From: Bolinopsis microptera
Lineage: Eukaryota > Ctenophora > Tentaculata > Lobata > Bolinopsidae
Direction: 5' to 3'
Length of the DNA: 64,000 nt
Assembly (NCBI RefSeq): GCF_026151205.1
Contig: NC_087074.1
Location: forward strand, 2,170,001-2,234,000
Shown in pieces: positions 12,501-23,800 of this stretch. The first letter of the stretch is position 1. Every line of letters starts with the position of its first letter. A program made the translations under genes and the position numbers. The notes under the pieces are model-generated. The model did not search any database. It was not told the origin of the DNA and was given only the letters and a program-made list of their open reading frames with translations.

Positions 12501-15500
12501 GTCAAACTGTTCAGCCATCTGTGGAGGAGGCACTCGTTTCAGAGAACGGAATTGTAAAAATACTGTAAATTCGAAATACTATACTGCTAGAGGTATGACA
12601 GTAAACAGTCGGTTTTGTGAAGGGAACATAACTCATGAACACGAGAACTGCAGCACACACTATTGCCCAAGTAACTTTCACAACTTTTCACTGACATAAT
12701 TTCAAATTATAAGTTTTACTTTCACCAACCTTAGTTTTACAAATCTATATGTGACCAGATTTTTTAAACATTTTTGAAGTTATAATTGTGATTGTGTCAA
12801 TAAAAAACTCGTTAAACCGTGCATGTTTTTCGTTTTGCTCCGAGAATCACGGTATAAACGTGACAAAGTTGCATATCAATTTGTGGCCAAACTAGGAAGC
12901 TGTTGGTTTATTTTGCCAAATGGGTCATTCAAACAAAGGGTAAAACATAAATTGTTGAATGACAAACAAATCGAACTGAGGCTGGAAAAATCGAATTTAA
13001 AAACTAAACCCTGTGTATTTGATATTCGTCTAAAACATTGACTTACTATTACAGATGAAGTCCAGTTTGCTCTTTACGGGTCAGATGGGAAACTGAGCAA
13101 TGGAAGCGCTGGAATAGTTTTGGCGAAAGTGCTAAACTGGGTTAGATTATTATTCGTCATTCCGTGAGGAAGGCCTGCAAATTATTGATATTGTATAATT
13201 GCTGTAGTCGTCTTTTTGGAAGCAAGGCCCCAAAAAAAACCTTTTAACTACTAGCTGTTATTGTCCACAGTTTCCCAAATAGGCGACCAAATAACTTTAC
13301 TCAATACGTTGCCTCAGCTTTAACCAACCGGCTAACAATTTTGCAAATCGTGTGTTATGGTACTCCAGAATCTGTATTAAACATTTCGGGAGAAACTCCA
13401 TCAGAAACCTGTTCATTCGGCTCGACGGCTCATACATTTTTCTTCGAAATTGTGAATGATTAAAATGCTTAAAGAGCTTATCAAGCACATGTCATCGTTT
13501 AAATTCAGTGCATTGCATTCATAATGTGAAATAGAGTAGACTCTCAAAGGTCCAATGCTCTAACTACATAATAACGAGGTGATCCACCCTGGCAAGAGCT
13601 GCAGGAGCTAGTCAGCTCGAGGGTGCAGTGACTTACTGATCAGGTCCGTACATCTGATCAAGTGGCACACTTACAGCGATGCAAGTAAGCTACTGATATA
13701 AGGGTAACCGAGATGCACAATGAGAAAATATTTTTCTTAAGAGTTTTCGAGAAAATAAATTGCCGAGCTCAGCATATTCTGATCGTATATTTGAGTATTT
13801 GGGACTGTGCACAATCCGATAGTGTAAATGATGAGACAGATCTTGGAAAATGTTTTTAAACTTCATGACTTAATGAGGCCATCAAGCCCAAATATGTTTT
13901 TTTTGATGTGTTTATGACGTTTAGAGATCAAATCCTGCAGCACTGTACAATAATTAATGATGTTCTCAAACCATTCTTGAGTTATTAACAAATATTTAAT
14001 AATGGATTGGTCGCCTTTTTGGAGACACTGATCGGTATCTATAATATTTCCAAAAGAATACTTGTTTTCTCGATTATAGTTCAAAAATAAAATTTGCACC
14101 CAAAGAAGGAGAAATAAATTGCGAATGAAACTTACGATTATAAACCTTTGTGAAATTTCGGTACAAACTGCTAAGGACTGTAAACCTTTCGTTAAAATGG
14201 AGCATTACCTACAATCAAATTTGTCTACCGTTTTTGTTTTCAGACTGTAACCGTCTCGCTGGCGGATTTTTCAGACCACAAAGCAGATGTCATATGCAGG
14301 GAGCTTGGTTACGACCATTCAGAGGACTGGTTCGGAGCAAAGGTCTCGTTTTTCAGAAAAGCCTGGTAAGTTACGCTTTGTTTAGAATTAGTGCATTCAC
14401 GAATTGTTGGACGATACTAATCTATACATTTCTATGAGAGCGAAGTAAAAGTGATCGTGAAAGCCAATTTTTGATTTAGGCTAATTATTCGTATTTGAAT
14501 TTAATCATCAAACGGTGCGACAGCTATTTAACTAGTAAAAACTATTTTTTAGTATTGTAATTTGTATCCATTAAAGATCAAGGTTTTAGGAGTCATCTTT
14601 GATATATCCTTTGTTATTTCGGTTGATATATCCTTTGTTATAAACATTTACAAGTCTAATGAAAAACGTGTGCTATTGGAACACCAATCAAGAGGCAATA
14701 ACGAGGAAAGGTGGCAAACCTTTTTACTGAATAATATTCCAGGTTTAAGGAAATCTCAACGGTCACAGAATCACACACCTCACAACATAACTTAGTATTA
14801 GTAAACTATCTAAACAACACGAGCGCGCATACCACAAAATAATTAAAAACAAGCCACATTCAACAAATATCTTAGTTACGAAAGCACTTCAAAATTAATA
14901 ATTACCGGCCACTTTTGAAATCAGAAAATTTTCACTGCCGGACCTGCTACTAGTTTACTGATAATACTCCTGGCCATCGCTCAATCAAAGCCTTATCAGC
15001 ACAACACGCACAATCCCATATCATCAACTTGATCTCAGCGCATCATAATAACAACCACGCGCACGGACTGTCACCGCTCACTTCAGACATACACACCCAC
15101 TTACCACTACACAGTAGTCAGTACCACACAGAGCTCAGCAATCAATTCTAAATTAAACGGCTAGCTGATTTTGATAAAATGACATCGTGACCTGGCGTGA
15201 TCAATTATTTTAATTGAAGTTCAACGGCTGCACCCCTTACTTTTTAACTAATGATAAGAGACGTATATATTAGGATATTTGTAATCTGATAAAATTTAAA
15301 GTTTTGGTGTGTGAATTAAAGCTTGGTGTGAGAATTAGTGTGGAAATAAAAGAGATATTTATTTAATTATATCATATATCTTAATACAGTAAGTATTATT
15401 ATTTTAACTACAGATTATATTATTTCAGTTAGTATCGACATGAATGTTACGATTGCAGTTTATTTTTATATTATATTGTACTCAATAAACCGGTTTCAAA

Positions 15501-18500
15501 GCCCTCGGGTCTTTAAAACAAGGTTTCTTGCTTGCAGGCAGGACCTACCACTACTCTTAAGGGTCCAAAATATAGCCCCTGTACCTATAAGCACGTATTA
15601 TAACATCCGAAACAACTGTTATGAATAATAATCTAGATTAAATGGAATAGTTCTAAAATCAAGAAGTTAAACTTAAACTAGTACAAACTTAAAAATTGTC
15701 AAGCAGATTAATCAATTGAACCCTTAAATGTATTTTTGATCATAGGTACGATAAATCGGTTGATGAACAAGAAAAGTTAATTTGGAACACGACGATAAGA
15801 GAGCGATGCGATATAAACAAGGATATGATAAAGCAATGAGTATCCTTAACTGTGATGGAGCTAAAATTTATCTTGGTTTCGAAATCTGTTCCTACTCCTT
15901 GGCGATCAGAGAGAAGAATGATAATAAGTATAACAGGAATACATATTATTCATTGGGACTTTTGTGCAATATACAACCCGGTAAGCATCTTACCGTATTT
16001 CTTTTTATTTGTTGTGTACAATATAATAATTATAAGCTTTAGCTCTATAGGATAGGAACATTGTAAACTTGACAGGTATTTTCATTCATTCTTAATTCAC
16101 TTATTATTGGAAAGGAATTAAAATTGATGTCATAACAAGATCACTTCAGAGAGTTGTACCATTACTGAACATAGGGGATTTCTGAAAAATGTTTGTCAAA
16201 TCGATGCATATTTTGAAGTTTTTGAATGCTTAGACTCTTCGGCATATTACGTATATTTGCCAATGAGGACACCTGATGGAATGTTAGATGTGTCATATCT
16301 GTCACTCAACAGTGTTTCAAAGATCTGTTCTGATGATCCACATGTATACCAAGGTTGTATCGCGATGGATTTGACTCCACCAACTAGACACATTTCGGGA
16401 CCATTTTGTGAGACGAATTTCTCAAAAGATATTAAGGGAAGGGTACCTAACATGTTCGACCTGTATGTCGATGCCATCCCTCCCCAAGATAACATTATCA
16501 TTAAATGTGATGGATTATGTGATGATAATCTGTGTCGTGATGAGGCATTGTGTAATGGCTATCGTTATGATTGGTTTTGTGATGGAAAACTAAGTGAACA
16601 TCATATATATATTTTCAAAACAGCTCACTTCCGTAGTATGTGTGATCGCATACTTCATTGCAAAGATCGTGAGGAAACGAAATCTTTCGATTCAATAATG
16701 GAAACCATGCAGATCACTAATGGACACCATGCAGAACAATGCAATTTTACCAGATGTTCTGCGCTCTTTACTCGTGGTGACTCTGTTGTAATCAATCAAT
16801 TGAGAAGGTATTCGCATGAATCATATTGCAAATTGTATATTGATCAAACCAATTGTACGGACCCAATGAGAGGAGTAGTGTCGTGTATGATTGACGGATA
16901 CCCATCTACGGTGTCTAAATTTGCCACCTGCGTTCAGAACCCAGGTTTGTGCGATGATGGGTTCGACAGCCTATGTTTGAGAACCACTCCCTCCTGTTAT
17001 GTCCATAAGCATCAATTTTGCGATGGAGTTTTGGACTGCTCCGATAAAAGTGATGAAACATCTATGATCTGTGATAGCATGACTTTGTCTAAATGTTCCC
17101 GCAGGTATCGTCATGAAACAGAAATTTCTATACCTATCTCTTGGCTGATGGACGGAATTAAAGACTGTTTAGACGGAGAGGACGAAACAGAGATGTGGCC
17201 AACATGTGGAGTCGGCAGCCTGTCTCGTTATGTGCCTGACAGTAGTAAATGCGAAGATGTTTACATATGCAGCCCTAGATCATACTATTTTGTAACATTC
17301 CAAGACCTATGTAACGGTCATGACATTTGCGATCATGCAAGAGTTTGTGGTCAGACTAGATCATCCGAACATGTTTTTACAAACCCCATTGCCACTGGAA
17401 TATCACAACCATTGGAATTTCTTACGCATTGTGTTGCCGGAGTGATCAAAAGTTTAGGTCACTACATATCACCATGCGTCCAAGAAGATTTCTTGCCTGT
17501 CTCAATTTTCGGACTCAACGGTATACCAACAATAGTTTTACCCAAGGCCATCGTAGACTGCAGAAAGGTTTTTGGAAAAGTTTACGTTTATCTTAGTTGC
17601 TCGGGAAAATGCAGAGATAAACCTTCTTGTCCATTGCGATCACTTAACCATGACTCTTGTTTGACTAATAACCAATACAAAGACAGGGTAATCACGATAG
17701 AGAATAAAAATCGACTAACTTTTTTGAAGAAAAACAGGAAAAGTGGGAAGTATCAAAATAATGTCTTTCTCTGCAAAAATGATAGATGCGTCAGTTATGA
17801 CAAGGTTTGCAACTTGATCGACGATTGTGGTGATAGCTCAGATGAAGATAATTGCATCAATAACTTTTTGTGTAAAACTTCAAAACGATTCATTACACGA
17901 TGCCAGAAATGTGATGGGAAAATAGATTGTGATGACTACACCGACGAGTGCAATGAGGACTGTACGAGAACAATTATTTCAGAACTCTCTCTCAAAGTAT
18001 TCAGTTGGGTTGTTGGTTGTGCAGCAGTTATACTAAACTCTGTCAAACTTTTCAAGAATCTTAAACACCTGGCCACCAGAGATTTCACATCGGCATTGAA
18101 CAATAAAGCTCTGACAACTGTCATCCATGTTGGGGATCTGATAACAGGATTGTACCTGTTAACCATTGCTACTTTGGATTCGCTCGTGTTTGCGAAATCT
18201 TATTGCAAAGAAAGATTTAATTGGTTATCCAGTGATGGGTGTGCTTTGTTGGGAGTGTTTAGTACTTTCGGTGGTCAAATATCCCTCTTTTCGATGACAA
18301 TTCTTAGCATTTTTAGAGCTATTGGAATCATCAAAGTCCAAAAAATGACATCCAAATATACATTTGCAAAAATGGTTGTCATTATCTTCATAATAGCAAT
18401 TGCGTCATTTGCTCTGGCTTATATCCCCTTAATGACCCGCTATGAGGACATATTCGTCAATGGCATGACTTACAATCCGAAAATCACGATATTTCCAGCA

Positions 18501-19517
18501 TTTGTCACCAAAGACACGCACATTAACAAGATAAGCATGTATTATGGAAGAATCGTTGGCTCTGAAATGTTCACTTGGGCAGAAATCAATAACTTGATAA
18601 ACAAAATGTTTTCAAACCAATATGGAGGTATAGGGAGACGTAAAATCCATTTTTATGGCAATGATGGTGTATGTCTCTTCAAATACTTTGTATCACAAGA
18701 AGACCCACAAAAGGCTTATGTATGGTCAAATCTAACCCTAAATTTTCTGTGTTTCACCATCATGTTTATCTGCTACAGTAAAGTTTTACTCTTTAAAAAG
18801 AGCTCAAAGCAACGAGCTAGAATATGCAATTATGAAAATCAAAATAGACGCTCAAGAGACAAAGAGGAGACCGACAATCACATAACCATCATAATTGCGA
18901 CAGACTTCTTTTGTTGGGTCCCTTTTATGTTGGTGTGTGCACTTCACTCTTTTGAATTAATGGATGCTACAGCCTTTTATCCAATATCTTCGATCGTGAT
19001 TCTACCAATAAACTCTGTGATAAACCCCATCCTATATCATAACTACATAACCCTAACAGCCAAGTTGATGCTAAACAAAGTCAGGTATTGGGTGTCTCTA
19101 TTTTACATGTGTTATATCAGAAAATGTGTATTATCCTTAAGGAAAGTAGGTATAACTATAAAACGGAAAAGACATGTAAAAAGAAACGTAGAAATGACTC
19201 CACAATCTGCTCTCAATACAAATGAGCCCCCAGTACAAGAAATGACTCCATTTAACAGAACTGTGAACAGGAAATTACATACTGGTTTGTACGAAAATGA
19301 TGATACTATGGAGTCTGTTTCAAAGTCAGATATCAGTAAAAAGAATGTTGCCACATTGAGTGATACAGAAATAGCAACTGAGTATTTTGAAAGATTCCAA
19401 AGAAAAGAAGATCTCGCAAGTAAATTTATTATTATGCGCAGGACATTAAAAAGTATTCCTGAAGAATGCGAAACATCTCAAAACGAGGATTCAAATTCAA
19501 GGAATATTGGAAATTGA
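9567..19517 (+). CDS. Receptor A: LDLa-LDLa-TSP1-SRCR-LDLa-rich ectodomain with C-terminal rhodopsin-type 7TM
   Basis: Proposed exons: 9567-9678 (signal peptide, starts MHILHNF), 10013-10132 (LDLa, ends CNDESDEDGCD), 12193-12312 (LDLa, ends CADGSDEVDCG), 12458-12670 (TSP1, WSDFGSWSNCSAICGGGTR), 13055-13140 plus 14244-14365 (SRCR, with ADVICRELGY), a second SRCR half ending at about 15979, and the terminal exon 16150-19517. Most module boundaries are phase 1. The terminal exon encodes a Cys-rich ectodomain with several LDLa-like units (CDGVLDCSDKSDE, CNLIDDCGDSSDEDNC, CDGKIDCDDYTDEC), then seven hydrophobic segments from about 17985 to 19060. TM6 has FFCWVPF and TM7 has NSVINPILY, the CWxP and NPxxY equivalents of class A receptors. 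The DRY position reads SIFRAIG. The layout recalls LDLa-bearing leucine-rich-repeat receptors (relaxin receptor, snail GRL101), but I see no leucine-rich repeats. A ~110-residue Ser/Thr-rich tail follows TM7. The second SRCR half (15767-15979) does not join the first in frame at any good acceptor: the acceptor at 15745 leads to a stop, while the frame with NCDGAKIYLGF fits the domain. It is the paralogue of receptor B (39778-53399). Confidence 0.82.
10534..10618. repeat. ~48-bp direct duplication in receptor A intron 2
   Basis: Two adjacent copies of a sequence reading GTAGCTACTATACTATATAT and then AGCTAGTAGCTATATTGTA. Each copy contains internal palindromes (GTAGCTAC, ATATAT). It is intronic, between the two LDLa exons. 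Confidence 0.85.
11385..11935. repeat. 78-bp minisatellite with nested inverted repeats, about 7-8 copies
   Basis: Units start near CCAACTGTTCAAGAAACTC. Each contains a perfect 7-bp-stem hairpin, GTGCTGG-AACTTTG-CCAGCAC, and a second inverted repeat across the unit edge, GTTGGTACGTACCAAC, perfect in the copy near 11680 and imperfect elsewhere. A few units are shortened by about 11 bp. The array lies in the intron between the LDLa exons of receptor A. Confidence 0.9.
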
Positions 19518-20833
19518 AAAAGATAAAGAAAAAGGATCCCAATCATTTGCATCAAAAGATTTAGTATAATTATGTATTGTTTGAAAAGATTTATATAAAA
19601 TAATCTAGCGACTTGTGATAAAAATGAATTTATCAAAGAGCATGATATTGTTGCCGTAAAAAAGAAGAGAGGCGGAGAACGGTAGCACACCAGAGCAATC
19701 AGCAGCATTCTTTCAAAACGGTAGCACACCAGAAAAAAAAGATTTGATGCTGAAGCCTCTACTCTACATCGACAGAATAGGAATTTCAAAAATCGCTTTC
19801 ATCAAAGGAAGGACATATTCCAAATGAATATTCGTCAGCATAAATAGTTTTTAAAAAACATGAACAATTGTGAAACCAGTAGGTCTTTCCTCATTTTATT
19901 TCAACTGAACAAAGCACACAGCTATTTTATTTTAAAAACGGTTTTATGTTTTTTTATTTACTTGCTAAATACAGCTTTTGAGACGCGAAATTCAGAATTA
20001 TTTGATCGATACGATTATGCTAGTGAAACAAAGTTAGAAGAACTACTAATCTGTAATAGACTTGATGAAATTAAATAAAACGATTACTTTTTTGAAAGAT
20101 TATTAAAATTAAATTGAAACAATATCCCTTGTCTAATGACATGTTATTCAATTTGGTACAATTTGCACCGTTATCGTATTAACTTATTAACAATGTGCCA
20201 ACTCAAAGAAGCATATTTGAAATTAAGGAACTGTACTTCACCTTAAAGTGGAAAGTCTATATTTTAGAAACGAATTTTGGCCGTCATATCATACTGCCAT
20301 TCAACTCAAGGTAGATACATTTAACATATTTGAGTGAATAATTTAATGTGGTGTACTCACATAAACAACTTTATGTTAAATGATAAGGTTACTCTTTACT
20401 ATTGAGCTAAGAACTCTTTCAAGAGTATTAGTAATGGTCGTATATCTCATTACCAGGCTATTAGCACTGTTAAACGTTATGATAAAGTGGTTAAGGCGTA
20501 TTTAGTGGAACACTGAATAAACACATTCAGATTACCTGTAAATTTCAATTAATTAACAATTAATCGGAAATAGTTGGAATTTATCTTTAAGTTACAAGTT
20601 ATACACTGCAAACAAATCTCACGAGGATAAGATAAGCATTAACAAAACTAGGATGATGATTAATCACTCTACACTCGACAAAACCAAGGTATCATACACA
20701 AAAATTCTTGAAGCTTGAGGCTTCGTGACAAAAAAGCACTTTACGCGTTGTTTTAAAACACACATATAAAAATATTTCACACAAATAAAAATAGTTAAAA
20801 ACAATTAATTTCTGAACAAAAAAAGACAACTGG
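19518..20833. other. Intergenic spacer between convergent receptor A and the kinase gene
   Basis: AT-rich, no coding exon and no tandem array. The 3' ends of receptor A (+) and the receptor kinase (-) face each other across it, so it should hold both 3' UTRs. Confidence 0.5.
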
Positions 20834-23800
20834 TTAATCCCAAGACTGAAACCCCTGGTCGCTGGCGTCAGTGAAGTAGCAACCTGAGTCGCGGACCCTC
20901 AGGAGACTGTCCAAGAGTCGCATGAGATCCTTTCTGATTCGCAGACTGGTTAATCTGGTGGTAGGGTCCTTATCCCAGCACTCACTGGTTATCCGGGACA
21001 GTTCGATCAGAGTCTGGTGTTTAGACCACGAGTCTGGAATAGGGGGACGTTTGCCCGTGTCCACTACCACCGCTGACATCTCCTCAATGGTAGGGTCGCA
21101 AGGTACGTCGTGTTGGAAGGGGTACTGGTACGGTTCTGTCCCTGGACTGACCCTCTGTCCAATCTCCCAGGCAACCAGACCGAACATGTAAATATCTGCC
21201 TGCCTCAGGCTCTGAAACGAGCTGAGGTTTATTGAAGAGTCCAAGATTTCAGGTGCCATATACCGCCGTGTCCCCACTTGGAAGTGGAATTTCTTCTTGT
21301 CCGGTAAATTATCGAAGAAGTCTGACCGGGCGGCTAGCCCAAAGTCCGCTATACAGCACTGAGATCCCTGACCAACTGATTTAATGAGAATGTTTTTTGA
21401 CTTGATGTCTCTGTGAGCGATGCTGGGTTTAGCGACGCTGGATCTGATCTCGGTGTGCAGGTAGTCAAGCCCTGCTGCCAGCGACAGGATCATCTGTAAA
21501 CTATCCTGGAAGAGAACACATTTTTAGACATTTAGCAGTATACAAAAATAATAATCACATACTCATAATAAACGATTAAAAAGAGGAAACTAGAAACATC
21601 CCTCATACAAGGAGTGTTTGGGACCACGTGATGCCCAAATAAGGAGCGACTGGTTCAATTGGTGAACCTTACCTGAACTGTTAACTGAGCATCCTGAAGG
21701 AAATCGTAAAGGGAACCTCTAGGGTGGAAATTTAGGACTAAATAGTATTCCATGTTGGCAACACAGTCCCGCTGGTCTGCGCCTGAAACACCAACATTAA
21801 CGTAAAATAATAACCTAGTAAAAATTGTAATATTGTAATACTCCACTTCATTAAATTACGATCGTAATCATACGCCAAGGAATCAGTGTCAATGCATAAG
21901 CTCCGTATCGTAAGTTGAAGTTACCTATGAAGGAGAGGATGTTCTCGTGTCGGAGCCAGTAACTCTGGTACATCTCCGCCTCATGCCACCAGCTCGCCTC
22001 TTCTCTATTGCTAAACACTTTTACTGCTACCTGTACCGAACATGGAAGTGTAAGTTTGAGTGGTTAACTTTACCAAGTAACGGAGTAACATAATATGCAG
22101 TGTCAGTCACAGGCAGCAGATAATCCGTTAAGAGATTTACTTCTCGTCCACCGGTACGGGAACAAAATTGCAAAATTAAGTTAATATTTTACGTTCTTGA
22201 TAATGATAATGATAAATATAATATTAATAATTAATAGTTAATATAATAAGATATGATTAATAATTAATAATTAATATAATAAGATATAATTAAAAATAAA
22301 TAATTAATATGATAAGATATATATTGATAATTAATATAATAAGATATAACTAATAATTAATAATTAATAACTTTTCACGTACTTGCCCACCAGCTCTCCA
22401 ACGTCCACGCCAAACTTCTCCGTATCTGCCCTTCCCTATTCGTTCACAGAATGTAATCTCTCGGATCAGGGTCTTCTCTATAAGTCGGGGGTTACCCGAT
22501 CCACTGGAGCATGAAGTCGTGAAGTCTTGCGAAGGAACACTCTGAGGATGAGATGATGTTATACTCTGAGGATGAGATGATGTTATACTCTGAGGATGAG
22601 ATGATGTTATACTCTGAGGATGAGATGATGTTATACTCTGAGGATGAGATGATGTTATACTCTGAGGATGAGATGATGTTATACTCTGAGGATGAGATGA
22701 TGTTATACTCTGAGGATGAGATGATGTTATACTCTGAGGAAGAGATGATGTTATACTCTGAGGATGAGATGATGTTATACTCTGAGGATGAGATGATGTT
22801 ATACTCTGAGGATGAGATGATGTTATACTCTGAGGATGAGATGATGCTATACTCTGAGGATGAGATGATGTTATACTCTGAGGATATCACCGGATGTCAC
22901 ATCAAAATCGCATCAGTGCTGGATCATATGAGAGTTGTATGCAAGGTCACACAAACCTGCCAGTTTTGTGTAGACCCAGGTGTGATGTAGTGAGGTAGAG
23001 TTAAAGGAGTAACTAGAGAGTTGCTGACTAACACCTTCTCTCTATTGACTCTGCAGAACCGCAGCACTAACATCCCTCCCAACGTCATAGCTGAAACAAC
23101 ACGTGTTAGCACATGGTGACGTCATCAGTCATGACGTCATAATCAACAGATTAATTTCTATTCGAGTGTAGGTCTGAGCACTGTACGTGATTCTGCGATT
23201 GCAACTGTTTCATTAGACGAGCACGTGCACACACATGCACGTGCTCACACGATGCATGTATACTCAACACATCTTCATTAACCACAGCGTACGTTCTTCA
23301 GGCTAACTACCCTCAAATTATACACTTATTTTACGGGCTCAGCTGACGGTGTGAGATCCCCATTTAGCAGGGTGTAATAAAACTATCAGAGGTCTAATGA
23401 AGAAGTGGAGGGGCGGGTCGTAATTCGATACAACTCCTTCATAAACTGTTCTTCTGGCAATGGTACAGCTTTCACCAGCTTGTTAATTCGCACTACAATT
23501 ATTCAGCATAAATGTCATGAATATTCGCCCTGACTGCATAACTATGCATAAAATGTCGGCATAATTAGTGCGTTGTATTGAATATTCTTCGCACAAAAAG
23601 TGAGTCAAGACAGCGGACGGAGTACGGACGGACTGTGTAGGGCCAGGCTTGTTCAGGCTGCAAACTTATGGAGTGCCTAAATTTATCGTTGGCGTACTGC
23701 AGAATTGAACGTTAAAATACTGGGGTATTTAAAACACCCCATAATATTGCAGAGTCGTTAACATCCCATTATAAATCATCAGATATCATTTGAATTTGAT

